Positions 45,415 through 54,599 are shown, numbered from the stretch's first letter. The stretch is DNA of 64,000 nt from Paenibacillus mucilaginosus 3016 (GCF_000250655.1 NC_016935.1:7210001-7274000); one strand, 5' to 3'. Translations and numbers: made by a program. The notes: generated by a model from the letters alone, not told the origin.

Positions 45415-46466
45415 CGGAAGGGCTCCTGCCGCTTCCCGAGCTCATCGGCGAGGTGGCCGAAGTCCAGGGCGACCCGCCCCATCTCCGAGGCAATCCGCTC
45501 GGCAATCGTCACCGCCGCGATGCCCGAGGAAACGAGGGCGATATCGAACGAGCAGCCGCGAATCTCGTCCATGACCCGCGGAATATCCTTGACACCGTTC
45601 ACCGGCGTCACTACGGCGCTGACCGTGATGCCGTTCTCGGTGAGCACCTCGGCCAGCGGCTTCATCACGTTGCCCGCCAGCAGAACGCGGCGCCCGCGAA
45701 GCAGCCCGCCGAGGTATCCCTGGTGGTGCAGGTAGTAGTTCACCAGCGAATGGGTCAGGCTGAGCTGCAGGTAGTCGATCCCATGAGCACGCAGCGCCTT
45801 GAAGGCCAGCGGCTGGTACGTGAAGTTGCGGAGCTTCGGAATCCCCACAACCGTGGCGGCCCGCAGCGAAGCGGCCAGCTGGTCTCTTGCGGCCAGATCC
45901 GGAACGTCTACACCGGCATAGCCAAGAAAGGCCCCCCGGCTCCGTACCTCCTCTATCGGCAGCACAACCTCCTGGGCCAGCGTCAGCACCTCCCCGTCGC
46001 CGATCCGCACCAGTGAGAACGGCTCGCCGCGGTCCAGGGCTCCCTGAATCCGCTCGGCAACCTGCTGGGCGCTCTGCAGCAGGAACTGCCGGGATTGCAG
46101 CTGCTCCACGCCCGCTGCAACGATCTCACTGATAGAAACCTCGGGAAGGATCGCATCGAAGGGCAGCGTCAGATCGACGATCGCATCGCCCCCGGCATAG
46201 AGTCCCTTCCCGTAGCCCTCGTCATAGCCTTGATCGAATCCCTGGTCGTAAGGGCCCTTGCCGCCCTCCGGTGCCTCCCGGCTCTTCCGGCCGTCCCCGT
46301 AGCCCGCCTGGTAGCCCCGGGTATGGGCCTCATCGATCATCCGGTTGACCGCCCCCAGGGTGAGACGGCCTCCGGGCCTGCGCCCGGGCCGCTTCAGGAT
46401 CAGCCGCCGGGTCCGACCCGGAGCCCGGGCCGCCCGCCGCTTCCTTTTTACATTGAATTTCTGCAT
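45411..46466 (-). CDS. Tagged GT-D-fold glycosyltransferase
   Basis: 351 residues. The N-terminal tag is polybasic (KRKRRAARAPGRTRRLILKR) then Gly-aromatic repeats (RGYQAGYGDGRK and DQGFDQGYDEGYGKGLYAGG, to about residue 93). The catalytic part (130-350) has GEPFSLVRIGDGEVLTLAQE, the hallmark of GT-D (DUF1792-type) transferases, which are known in Streptococcus serine-rich repeat protein glycosylation. FLGYAGVDVPDLAARDQL and GRRVLLAGNVMKPLAEVL follow. Overlaps the downstream GT2 by four bases. Confidence 0.85.
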   Translation of the reverse strand: MQKFNVKRKRRAARAPGRTRRLILKRPGRRPGGRLTLGAVNRMIDEAHTRGYQAGYGDGRKSREAPEGGKGPYDQGFDQGYDEGYGKGLYAGGDAIVDLTLPFDAILPEVSISEIVAAGVEQLQSRQFLLQSAQQVAERIQGALDRGEPFSLVRIGDGEVLTLAQEVVLPIEEVRSRGAFLGYAGVDVPDLAARDQLAASLRAATVVGIPKLRNFTYQPLAFKALRAHGIDYLQLSLTHSLVNYYLHHQGYLGGLLRGRRVLLAGNVMKPLAEVLTENGITVSAVVTPVNGVKDIPRVMDEIRGCSFDIALVSSGIAAVTIAERIASEMGRVALDFGHLADELGKRQEPFR

Positions 46467-46511
46467 GTCTTCGTCACCGCCTCCGGTAGAGTTAGGGCCA
46501 TTAGCCCCGGA

Positions 46512-47645
46512 TCAGGGCCCAAACGCCGCCTGCAGCAGTTCGCCCAGCCTGACCGTATACGTATGGTCCCGAAGGGTACGGGCCAGTGCGTTCCGGGCGA
46601 TCCGGCTCCGCTCCGCCTCATGCCCGAGATAATACCTGATCTTGTCGACGAGCTCCTCCGGGGAAGCGAACGTCTCGATCTCCTGCCCGGGGACATAGAA
46701 GCCGGCCAGCCCCTCCCGGGCGTCCACAAGCTGCAGCGTGCCGCAGGCGGAGATTTCGAAAGTCCGGGGATTGGGCGACACGGCGGGCACCCCCTGCCCG
46801 TTCGCATTGACCTCCCCGTCGTCATGCGCCCGGTGCAGGTTGATCACCAGCTTCGCCCCGCTGTAATACTGCACCGTCTCCTCCGGCGACAGCCAGGCCG
46901 CGTCCTCCCTCAGGCTCGGCTTCAGCAGCTCATAGTTCGAGAGCCGCTCCCACCACCTGCCGGCGATCAGGGTCCTGCGGCCGGCCAGCTCCGGTGCGAT
47001 CGCATCGAACAGGGCCACCCGGTTGTGGTATCCGCTGCCCAGGAACAGGATGTCGGTATGATGGGAGGCCGGTGCCTTGCCGGGCCGATAGATGCCCGGG
47101 GCCGCCGCCAGCGGGATGAAATGCACCTCGGAGCAGCCCCGCTCCCGGTACCAGTCCACACAGGTGCGTTCGATCGTGAACACCACGTCGTAGCTGCGGG
47201 CCACCCCTTCCGACACATCGGTGTAGTAGGGGTCGTCGGTAAACCAGACCGCCGTCCGGATGCCCCCTTCGCGGATGGCGCGGATCGTCTCCGCGGACAC
47301 ATAATTCAGCCCGTTAAACACCAGCAGCAGATCGGGCCTCAGCCGCAGTGCCGCCTCCTCCAGGTTCTCGAAGGGCGTCATCACGTGCAGCTCCGCCACA
47401 AGCGGACGCAGGCTCTCCAGCAGTCCGCGCTCGATCGTCATGTAGGGCTCTCCCTGTCCGGACACGACAAAAATCAGGCGGACCGGCCTGGCGGGCGGAC
47501 GCTGCTCCGGAAACCGCCGGATGACCGCCTCGCACCTGCCGGCATGATAGCCTGCCTCCGTGCCGGTCCGGTAGCCGGCTTTCCAGCCCGCGCCATAGGC
47601 GCCGCTTCCCTTCCGTGCAGGCCGTTGTCGCCTGGAAATGGCCAC
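46512..47645 (-). CDS. Tagged CgeB-like glycosyltransferase 1
   Basis: 377 residues from GTG 47645 (AAAGGAGG upstream). N-terminal tag: short basic stretch (ISRRQRPARKGSG) plus GAYGAGWKAGYRTGTEAGYH. The rest is a CgeB/GT4-like fold with an N-terminal Rossmann half (VRLIFVVSGQGEPYMTIERG, RTAVWFTDDPYYTDV) and C-terminal donor half (DILFLGSGYHNRVALFDAIA, QYYSGAKLVINLHRAHDDGE, NPRTFEISACGTLQLVD). In B. subtilis cgeB affects spore maturation and crust polysaccharide and is under GerE/sigma-K control. About 40% by eye similar to the next gene: a tandem duplicate. Confidence 0.87.
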   Translation of the reverse strand: MAISRRQRPARKGSGAYGAGWKAGYRTGTEAGYHAGRCEAVIRRFPEQRPPARPVRLIFVVSGQGEPYMTIERGLLESLRPLVAELHVMTPFENLEEAALRLRPDLLLVFNGLNYVSAETIRAIREGGIRTAVWFTDDPYYTDVSEGVARSYDVVFTIERTCVDWYRERGCSEVHFIPLAAAPGIYRPGKAPASHHTDILFLGSGYHNRVALFDAIAPELAGRRTLIAGRWWERLSNYELLKPSLREDAAWLSPEETVQYYSGAKLVINLHRAHDDGEVNANGQGVPAVSPNPRTFEISACGTLQLVDAREGLAGFYVPGQEIETFASPEELVDKIRYYLGHEAERSRIARNALARTLRDHTYTVRLGELLQAAFGP

Positions 47646-47685
47646 GCCTTCTCCCTCCTTTTCTAATAAAGCTAAGCTTGGGAAC

Positions 47686-48822
47686 CTACGTCCAGACCGT
47701 CCGGAGCAGAGCCTCCACCCGGTGCCGGTACGTATGCTCTTCCCGGGTCCGGCGCAGGCCCCGAAGAGCGATGGCTTCCCGTTCCGCGTCATGGGCCAGG
47801 TAATAGGCCGCCACATCCATGAATTCCTCCGGGGATTGATAGGTGGCCACCTCGATCCCCGGCCGGTACATCGCCGGCAGGTCAGCACGGACATCGGTCA
47901 GCTGAAAAGCGCCCGCCGCACAGATCTCGTAAGTCCGCGGATTGGGCGAATGCGCCTGCAGGCCCCTGCTGTTATGATCCCCGGGGTCCGAGTCGGCCCG
48001 GTGGAGATTCACCACGATTTTGGCTCCGTTATAATAGGTACAAACCTCCTCCGGCGGCATCCAGCCCACATTCTGCCGGATTTTCCCCTCCAGCCGATCG
48101 AAGCTCTGCAGCCGGTCCCACCACCACCCCGCAATGAGCACCCTGTGCTTCTCGAGAAAAGGGGCGATCCGGTCAATGAACTCCACCCGGTTCGGGAAGG
48201 CGTTGGCTATCAGGCAGATATCGGTATGAATTCCCCTGTCGACCATGCGCGGATAATAGATGTGCGGACCGGCCGCCAGCGGCAGATGATATACCCGCGG
48301 GCAGCCGAGCTCCCGGTACCAGGAAACCGTGTTCGCCTCATGGGTGAACACATAGTCATAGAGCGGCGCGATCTGGCTGCTTCGGTCCGTATGGTACGGA
48401 TCATCCACAAGCCACAGCGCAGTCGGAATGCCCTGGCTCCGCAGAGACTCCACTTGGGATACCGGAAAACGGGTGCCGTTCAGCACGATCACAAGATCGG
48501 GCTTCTCCTCAGCGGCCCGGCCGGCCGCATCCTCCGATTCGTGCAGTCCGGCCGCTTCGCTCACGAGACCCTGGAGGGCTTCCAGAATCCCCCCGTCGAT
48601 CGACTCGAAGCCCTCTTTGACGAAGAACACCTTGGCCTCCCTCAGAAGCCCGGTTCCCGGCGGTGTCCGGGCCGCTACGGCTTCGCATGCGCCCGTATGC
48701 CAGCCGTAACGGCTGCCCTCCGCGAAGCCGGCCGCATGGCCCTCGCCCCAGCCGGAGACCGCAGGTCTTCTTCCCCTCCCGCGGGGGGCCGGTAGACTTC
48801 CCCGTCTTTTGCTCCCTCTCAC
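47686..48822 (-). CDS. Tagged CgeB-like glycosyltransferase 2
   Basis: 378 residues. GTG 48822 is chosen because GGAGG lies seven bases upstream; a GTG at 48828 is too close to it. Tag: basic (RGSKRRGSLPAPRGRGRRPA) plus SGWGEGHAAGFAEGSRYGWH. CgeB-type body: TALWLVDDPYHTDRSSQIAP, DYVFTHEANTVSWYRELGCP, YYNGAKIVVNLHRADSDPGD, NPRTYEICAAGAFQLTDVRA. Shares all these motifs with the downstream gene. Likely acts on the same glycan. Confidence 0.87.
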   Translation of the reverse strand: MRGSKRRGSLPAPRGRGRRPAVSGWGEGHAAGFAEGSRYGWHTGACEAVAARTPPGTGLLREAKVFFVKEGFESIDGGILEALQGLVSEAAGLHESEDAAGRAAEEKPDLVIVLNGTRFPVSQVESLRSQGIPTALWLVDDPYHTDRSSQIAPLYDYVFTHEANTVSWYRELGCPRVYHLPLAAGPHIYYPRMVDRGIHTDICLIANAFPNRVEFIDRIAPFLEKHRVLIAGWWWDRLQSFDRLEGKIRQNVGWMPPEEVCTYYNGAKIVVNLHRADSDPGDHNSRGLQAHSPNPRTYEICAAGAFQLTDVRADLPAMYRPGIEVATYQSPEEFMDVAAYYLAHDAEREAIALRGLRRTREEHTYRHRVEALLRTVWT

Positions 48823-48862
48823 TTCCACACCTCCAGAGGGACGCTCTTCGTCCCGTTAACTT

Positions 48863-49591
48863 TTATATAAATTGCTGCGGATCGACGCCCCACTTGGCCA
48901 TGAAGATCTCGCGGTTGCGGCGGATCAGCTCCTTGACACCTTCCTGCGGCTCCTGGCCGAAGCTCGCGCTGCCCTGGTGATAGACGAAGGTGTCCCCGGC
49001 GGCCATGAGCCGGTATCCGGCCGCCCGGGCGCGGTAGCAGTAGTCGTCGTCTTCAAAGTGGCCGGGCGAATAAGCTTCATCGAGCAGGCCGATCCGCTCC
49101 ATAGTCTCCCGCTTGAACAGAAGGCAGAATCCGATCAGCCGCCGCACCTCCTGCCACTTGGCCGGATCGGGCTCATTGGGCACGCTGTCCGCCTGCTCCG
49201 GGGTATTATAGGGCGTATCCACCATCTGCACCCCGCTCGCATAGTTCGTGACGGGGCCAACCAGCCCCATATCCTCACTGGCGTACAGACAGCGCATCAG
49301 GTTGGTCAGCCAGCGGGGGGCCACGACCACGTCATTGTTCAGCAGAAGCACCGCATCCCCGCCGGCAAGCTGCATTCCCAAATTACAGGCAGCCGGGAAC
49401 CCCCGGTTCGACGGCGATGAGATCAGCCGCACCCCTGCCTGCAGGCAGTACTCCACGGAGCCGTCCCGGGACCCGTTGTCGACCACAATGATTTCGTACG
49501 GCGTTTCCGTGTGCCGGCGGATCGAATCGATGCACCGGACCAGCAGCGGAAGGCCGTCCTTGTGGGGTATGACAATACTGGCTTTTTGCAC
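48863..49591 (-). CDS. GT2-family glycosyltransferase without N-terminal tag
   Basis: 242 residues from GTG 49591 (GGGGAGGAGG upstream). A compact GT2 domain: ASIVIPHKDGLPLLVRCIDS, VVDNGSRDGSVEYC, NRGFPAACNLGM, LLLNNDVVVAPRWL, IGFCLLFKRETMERIGLLDE, EDDDYCYRARAAGYRLMAAG. It is close in pattern to the GT2 part of the 44008-45414 gene but lacks the tag and tail. Inverting or retaining details and sugar unknown; rhamnosyltransferase-like. Confidence 0.9.
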   Translation of the reverse strand: MQKASIVIPHKDGLPLLVRCIDSIRRHTETPYEIIVVDNGSRDGSVEYCLQAGVRLISSPSNRGFPAACNLGMQLAGGDAVLLLNNDVVVAPRWLTNLMRCLYASEDMGLVGPVTNYASGVQMVDTPYNTPEQADSVPNEPDPAKWQEVRRLIGFCLLFKRETMERIGLLDEAYSPGHFEDDDYCYRARAAGYRLMAAGDTFVYHQGSASFGQEPQEGVKELIRRNREIFMAKWGVDPQQFI

Positions 49592-49612
49592 GTGAACCTC
49601 CTCCCCTCCCGT

Positions 49613-50746
49613 CTACAGAACCTCTCTGCGTCTCCTCGTATCCGGATAGCCGAGACGGCTTCCTCGCAGCTGCCGGGCTTGGTGCAGCGCCTCCATATGG
49701 TCCCCGATGATCAGCTCGGCGACCGGGTTGCCGCCTCCCGTGTTGCGCAGGTTCACCCTGTTCTTCGTGACGACGTCGACGCTGCAGGGCGCCTTGACGT
49801 TCAGTCCGCCGAGAAGGCCTACGGCCTGCGCCACCGGCGGTACAGCCAGATGCCGAAAGCCTATCGTCTCCAGCGCTCTGCGCGACAGGGCATGAGGAAC
49901 CGCCGTCAGGGAATTCGCCTGCAGGTCGCCCCGCCCCAGCGTGTGGTTCAGGAAACGCTTGACGATGCTCACCCCGTCCCAGCGCTTGAATGGTCCGAGG
50001 TAAGGCGTGATATCATTGAGCGCCACATCCGTTCCCTGGTCCACAGCCGCAAGGAAAGGCAGGAGCTGCTCCGCCGTTACGGGAATGTCGCCGTCCACGA
50101 ACAGGACAATGTCCGCCCGGGCCAGCTTGGCGCCGATGCCCCGGCCGACGTCATATCCGAGCGCCTCGGGGTAATGGACGACGAGCGCACCCGATTCCGC
50201 CCGCACCCGGGCGAATGTGCCGTCGTCCGATCCGTTAACCACCACGATCAGCTCATGGAGATGCAGGCGCTGCAGCTCCTTCAGAATCCCCCCGATGGTG
50301 GCCTCCTCGTTCATGACCGAGAGCACCGCAGCTGCCGTGCGGTCGGTTGGCAGCGGCAGGATCCCGCCCGTCTCCAGGCCCGACTGCCGGCCGAAGCCCT
50401 CGGCGAAGCCTCGGGCCGCCGCCGCGTAGTGCTTCCACGAGCCCCGGGCCAGACCGAAGCGCCGCATCAGCGGCACCCAGCGCTCCTGAAGCGCCTGTGC
50501 CGGGCTCGCGGCCGCGGCCGGGTCCAGACCTCCTGCGGCCTGGCTGCCGGCCTGCAGGCCCCAGCGGTACCAGGACGCTTCGCTGCGCCCCGTGCGCGGG
50601 TTGAAGCGGGCCGCGCCGCGCGGCTGCACCCGCTTGCGTCCGGCTGGGCCCCGCTTGGACGGGACCGCCCTCCGGAGAGCCGGCTTGCGGACGGGTCCGC
50701 GCTTAGCGCCTCCTGCCCGTCTGCGGCGGCCCCTGCCCTCCCGCAC
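49613..50746 (-). CDS. GT2-family glycosyltransferase with polybasic N-terminus (5' end uncertain)
   Basis: At least 377 residues. Residues 1-55 are Arg/Lys/Gly/Pro-rich (MREGRGRRRRAGGAKRG, RRAVPSKRGPAGRKR). A weak Gly-aromatic segment (YRWGLQAGSQAAGG) follows, then a helical stretch and a GT2 domain (about 135-350): AAVLSVMNEEATIGGILKEL, VVNGSDDGTF, GYDVGRGIGAKLARADIVLF, VDGDIPV, KNRVNLRNTGGGNPVAEL. GTG 50746 has no good ribosome binding site. A well-placed ATG at 50952 (GAGGTGAGCAGC) opens another frame that encodes a basic stretch with KARKARKAR. The gene probably starts there and has lost frame between 50.75 and 50.85 kb. Confidence 0.78.
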   Translation of the reverse strand: MREGRGRRRRAGGAKRGPVRKPALRRAVPSKRGPAGRKRVQPRGAARFNPRTGRSEASWYRWGLQAGSQAAGGLDPAAAASPAQALQERWVPLMRRFGLARGSWKHYAAAARGFAEGFGRQSGLETGGILPLPTDRTAAAVLSVMNEEATIGGILKELQRLHLHELIVVVNGSDDGTFARVRAESGALVVHYPEALGYDVGRGIGAKLARADIVLFVDGDIPVTAEQLLPFLAAVDQGTDVALNDITPYLGPFKRWDGVSIVKRFLNHTLGRGDLQANSLTAVPHALSRRALETIGFRHLAVPPVAQAVGLLGGLNVKAPCSVDVVTKNRVNLRNTGGGNPVAELIIGDHMEALHQARQLRGSRLGYPDTRRRREVL

Positions 50747-50837
50747 GGCCGATACCTGCAGCAGAGCGCCTCTGCCCCCTGGATGCCTCCCGGCGGGCGC
50801 CGGCGGACCCGCATGCCGGGGAATGCTTTCTTGATCC

Positions 50838-50866
50838 GTGCCTTCCGTGCTTTCCGTGCTTTCCGT
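50838..50866 (-). repeat. Three-copy 9-bp repeat coding for Lys-Ala-Arg units
   Basis: Tandem gtgctttcc-type units encode KARKARKAR in the frame opened at 50952. Being a multiple of three it changes length and not frame. Confidence 0.6.
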
Positions 50867-50970
50867 GCCGCCCAGGCTGCCCGTACTGTACGTGCGGCTT
50901 GGGCGGCTTGGGCTGTCCGTGCGGACGGACTCCGGCTGCCCGGTTTTCTCATGCTGCTCACCTCACGTTC

Positions 50971-51750
50971 TCACCTCACGAATTCGCGCTTGCGGCCGAG
51001 GTCGGTCCGAAGCCCGCGTGCCCCGGTCTCCCGGGTCAGCCATTCCACCGCCTCCAGATGATCGCCGATGATCAGATCGCCGACGGGATCCCCGCCCTTC
51101 CGGCTTCGGCGGATCGGGTTGAGCCTGCCTACGGAGAGCAGGTGCACGGCCTTGATCCGCAGCCCCCGGGCCGAGGCGATGGCCTGCGCCTTAGGCGGTA
51201 CCGCCAAGGCCTCCGCCCCGATGGTCTCCAGCGCCTTTCGGCTGATCGCATGGGGCACGGTCGTCATGGAGGCGCCCTCGAGTTCTCCTTTGTTCAACAA
51301 AACGTTCAATGCATACTTGGCCAGCACCACGCGGTGAGTCCGTTTGCTCTTGGCAGGTCCCGAATACCGGTTAAGCGCCACATCCACCCCCTGCTGAACC
51401 GCTTGAACGTAAGGCCGCAGCTTCGCTGCCGGAATGACCATGTCACCGTCAAGGAAGAGCAGCACGCTCCCCTGGGCCGCCTTGGCGCCAATGCTCCGGC
51501 CGACATCATGGCCGAGCGCCTGCTTATAGGAGATCACCCGGGCTCCAAGGCGGGCCGCCGTACGGTCCGAGCCGTCCACTGTGCCGTTGCTCACCACAAT
51601 CACTTCCGTCTGGGGATGCACCCTGTAGGCCTGCCGGATCACGCGGGCTAACGTTCGGCGTTCGTTCAACACAGGAATGATAACGGACACTTGCGGGCTT
51701 ACGGGATTTCGATGCGCCGCGTGCCTTCGCAGCCGCCGCCGCTTCTTCAT
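50971..51750 (-). CDS. GT2-family glycosyltransferase with short basic N-terminus
   Basis: 259 residues. Begins MKKRRRLRRHAAHRN, then a GT2 domain: VSVIIPVLNERRTLARVIRQ, VVSNGTVDGSDRTAARLGAR, GHDVGRSIGAKAAQGSVLLF, LDGDMVIP and AVPPKAQAIASARGLRIKAV. Strongly resembles the catalytic part of the next gene (shared VGRxIGAK, F-x-DGD, AVPP, GDPV/GNPV endings), so the pair is a duplication. First gene of the minus-strand run at 42-51.8 kb; AGGAG upstream. Confidence 0.87.
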   Translation of the reverse strand: MKKRRRLRRHAAHRNPVSPQVSVIIPVLNERRTLARVIRQAYRVHPQTEVIVVSNGTVDGSDRTAARLGARVISYKQALGHDVGRSIGAKAAQGSVLLFLDGDMVIPAAKLRPYVQAVQQGVDVALNRYSGPAKSKRTHRVVLAKYALNVLLNKGELEGASMTTVPHAISRKALETIGAEALAVPPKAQAIASARGLRIKAVHLLSVGRLNPIRRSRKGGDPVGDLIIGDHLEAVEWLTRETGARGLRTDLGRKREFVR

Positions 51751-52071
51751 CCACGCTCAACTCCTGTCCCAAGAAATCAGGGCAGCTGTCTCCGGTCGTG
51801 CCGGCAGACATCGGCCTCTGTACCGCTCCCCGGCGGACGCCGAGGGATAAGTGTCACTTCTTCATCTTATGTAGTTCTGCCCGTGGAGACAGGGCATTCG
51901 TGCCATCTCGGCAAAAAGGGCGCCAGAGCCGCCCCCATCCGGTATCCCTCCGCCCGCACCCATTTCTCTTCCGTTTCGGGACAGCCGTCCATGAGCCGGC
52001 CGCAGGAGCTGCATAGGCTGAAGGGAAGATGAAGCACAACAGGCTCCATACGCAGGAAAGGAGGCAGCAGC
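51751..52071. other. Divergent intergenic region, no gene seen
   Basis: Separates the minus-strand transferase run from the plus-strand GT4 gene and should hold both promoters. A CATAAGATG element on the minus strand (51863-51871) resembles a sigma-K -10 but has no matching -35. Confidence 0.5.
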
Positions 52072-53448
52072 GTGAAGACACTCCGGAGGCCCCTCCTCCA
52101 TCAGGACGTGAAGCGTCCGAAACGCACCCGGCGCCGCAAACGCCGGCTTCGCAGGCTCCCGGCCGCGCCCAAAACCCGTTCCACCGTCAGGAAGAACAGC
52201 CGCCTGCGCCAGGCGGCTGTCAAGAGACGGCGCGTCAAAAAGCCGGGAAGCCGCCGCTCCCCGGCCAAACCCAGGCTCCTCCGGCGGCCGGCTGTGCGCT
52301 CCACCGAAGCCGCAGCTGTCCGCATACCGTATACCGGAGCTCCCGGCATCAATCTCATTGGCTATAACCGCGCCGAAATGGGACTAGGCGAGGGCTGCCG
52401 CCTGCTCGCACTGGCTCTGGAGAGCTGCGGCATGCCGTACGGCATCAACAACTTCGAGCGGGGCAACCCTTCCCGCATGGGCGATCTCAGCTGGGCCCAC
52501 CGCGAACAGGAAGGCCATCCGTACCGTGTGAATCTGTTTCATGTGAACGGGGACAACATGAGGTATGTAAGGGAGGAGTTCGGAGACGCTTTCATGAAAG
52601 AGCGCTACAACATCGGCTACTGGGCATGGGAGCTCTCCGAACTTCCTGATTCCTGGCGGGACGGCTTCACGGGCCTGCAGGAGATCTGGACGCCGACCAC
52701 CTTCGTGCGGGATGTGCTCGCCCGGCATACGGCCCTTCCCGTCCGGGCGATGCCGTACGGCATCCGCATCCCGGGCACCTTCGACCGCGCCGCGCTGCGC
52801 GCCCGCTTCGGTCTGCCTCCCGCATCGTTCCTGTTCCTGAGCATGTTCGATGTCTTCAGCACATCGCTGCGCAAGAATCCGTCCGGAGCCATCGAAGCGT
52901 TCCGGCGCGCCTTCCCGTCCGGAAGCTCCGGAGCCGCCCTTGTGGTTAAGATCAACAACGCGGAGGCCAAGCCGGAAGAGGTCGAGAAGCTCCGGACCGC
53001 CGTCGAAGGGTGCCCGAATATTCTCCTTCTGCCGGAGCGGCTTACGCGCCAGGAGGTATACGGACTTCTTGCCGCGTGCGACAGCTTCGTCTCCCTCCAC
53101 CGTTCGGAGGGCTTCGGCCTCGTGCTGGCGGAGGCGATGTACCTGGGCAAGCCGGTGATCGCGACGGACTGGTCCGGCAATACCGACTTCATGAACGGGG
53201 AGAACAGCATCCCCGTACGCTTCGAGCTGCAGCCGGTCGGCCAGGACGCAGGACCGTATACCTCCGCTCAGGTATGGGCGGAGCCGGACCTGGAGCACGC
53301 CGCCGATGGCATGCGCAGGGCTGCGGCGGATCTGCCCTGGAGCACCGCTCTGGGCTGCCGGGGGCAGATGACCATCCGCAGCCGCTTCTCGCCGGAAGCG
53401 TCCGGGCTGGCTGTCCGGCAGCGGCTTCAGGAGCTCAGTCTTCTCTGA
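52072..53448 (+). CDS. GT4-family glycosyltransferase with polybasic N-terminus
   Basis: 458 residues from GTG 52072 (AAAGGAGG upstream). Residues 1-80 are extraordinarily basic (KRPKRTRRRKRRLRRL, AAVKRRRVKKPGSRRS). The GT4 body follows: GINLIGYNRAEMGLGEGCRL, YRVNLFHVNGDNMRYV, NIGYWAWELSELPDSW, FLSMFDVFSTSLRKNPSGAI, and the donor-binding E-x7-E in HRSEGFGLVLAEAMYLGKPV. Clearly paralogous to the 54600-56036 gene. The only plus-strand gene of the island. No Gly-aromatic repeat in its tag. Confidence 0.9.
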   Translation: MKTLRRPLLHQDVKRPKRTRRRKRRLRRLPAAPKTRSTVRKNSRLRQAAVKRRRVKKPGSRRSPAKPRLLRRPAVRSTEAAAVRIPYTGAPGINLIGYNRAEMGLGEGCRLLALALESCGMPYGINNFERGNPSRMGDLSWAHREQEGHPYRVNLFHVNGDNMRYVREEFGDAFMKERYNIGYWAWELSELPDSWRDGFTGLQEIWTPTTFVRDVLARHTALPVRAMPYGIRIPGTFDRAALRARFGLPPASFLFLSMFDVFSTSLRKNPSGAIEAFRRAFPSGSSGAALVVKINNAEAKPEEVEKLRTAVEGCPNILLLPERLTRQEVYGLLAACDSFVSLHRSEGFGLVLAEAMYLGKPVIATDWSGNTDFMNGENSIPVRFELQPVGQDAGPYTSAQVWAEPDLEHAADGMRRAAADLPWSTALGCRGQMTIRSRFSPEASGLAVRQRLQELSLL

Positions 53449-53591
53449 ACGGCGAAGCGGCTCTTGTCCAGCCCCCGGCAACCTGGGCATGGCCGGATGG
53501 ATTGCCTGCCCGACCGCCCGCACCGGGTATTCCCCAGCCGGCTCCCGTTCCCGGGCGTCGGCTTCCCCCCATCAGGCCGTCCTCCGCCCTT

Positions 53592-54233
53592 TCAGCGCAC
53601 GGAAATCCCTTCGAGCAGCCCCCCGAAGAAAGCCCGGTTCCTCTCGGCCTGCGTCTGCGAATACGGTATTTCCACCGTACATACGCCGGGGATGCCCCAG
53701 TCCAGCTCCCTCGGAAGCGCAAGGCGCGGATGGTTGTTGATGATGAGCAGATGGGCCGTCTTGCCCGGACCGGTAATCTGCTCGATTACCCCCTTGAGCA
53801 GCCGTCCTTCCTCGGGCGTCACTTCGCCCGTACGGATGAACAGCAAGTCCCTCTTTTCCTGAAGGATTCTGTACAGCCTCTCGATTCGCCGCTCCAGCCT
53901 CACCCGGAACACCGGATATTCCGGCAGGGACGAGCTTGTATTGAGAAACAACGCAAAATCGTGATACGACTCGATCCCGTTCACCAGGTCCTCGACGACG
54001 TAAGTGCCGAGCTTCGGGTCCGGGCAGCGGATGACCAGGTTCGGCAGCTGCATGTAATTCGGAAACCGGTAAAGCAGCAGCTCGGCCACCCTGGTTGTCG
54101 AGCGGGATATAACCCAGTCGAGCGGCAGGGTTTCCCGCTTCAGCCCCTTTTTCTCCAGTTCCATGGCCGGCATGCAGTTATTCCCGAGCGAAATGCAGTA
54201 ATCGTAAGGTCTTCTCAGCTCCGCTAGTCTCAT
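53592..54233 (-). CDS. DUF1796 family putative cysteine peptidase-like protein
   Basis: 213 residues from ATG 54233 (GGGGGTGAG upstream). Family features: YDYCISLGNNCMPAMELEKK at the N-terminus (putative catalytic Cys), PLDWVISRSTTRVAELL, and a C-terminal LLIINNHPRLALPRELDW. DUF1796 proteins are predicted papain-like peptidases and often sit in polysaccharide or glycosyltransferase loci in Bacillales, as here. No experimentally known activity. Confidence 0.82.
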   Translation of the reverse strand: MRLAELRRPYDYCISLGNNCMPAMELEKKGLKRETLPLDWVISRSTTRVAELLLYRFPNYMQLPNLVIRCPDPKLGTYVVEDLVNGIESYHDFALFLNTSSSLPEYPVFRVRLERRIERLYRILQEKRDLLFIRTGEVTPEEGRLLKGVIEQITGPGKTAHLLIINNHPRLALPRELDWGIPGVCTVEIPYSQTQAERNRAFFGGLLEGISVR

Positions 54234-54599
54234 GGTCTCACCCCCTGTCCGTCCCTTGCTCCCAAGGTATGAAAACAACCTTGGGTTGGAAACGGCTGCC
54301 ACACAGCGGAAGGCGCGCGGCATGAAATTCCGGATCGTCGCCGGCGATGTTCCATCCCGCGTGCTCCTGTTGTGCGGTCCTGTTCATGCACCACGATGCC
54401 GGCGGCCTTCAGGTGCTCCAAGGCTTGGACACCTTCCTTGCATGGTTTCCCCGCGGGCCGGGAAGTCTTGACTCTGTGTAAAAATGCTCTCGCTTCCGCA
54501 GGGACGACCGGTCGGGGATGGCTTGGTTCCTCTTGGACGGCAAGCCGCATGCTCCGCGGGCGGGAGGCCTGCCGATCGTATGCCGGGCCTCCCCTTCCC
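54234..54599. other. Intergenic region without a convincing gene
   Basis: Open frames here lack ribosome binding sites and recognisable products. The 3' end of the GT4 gene begins at 54600. No clear terminator seen. Confidence 0.5.

Noticed and set aside
51863-51871. Sigma-K promoter for the minus-strand transferase run
   Set aside because: The CATAAGATG -10-like element has no AC at the required distance.
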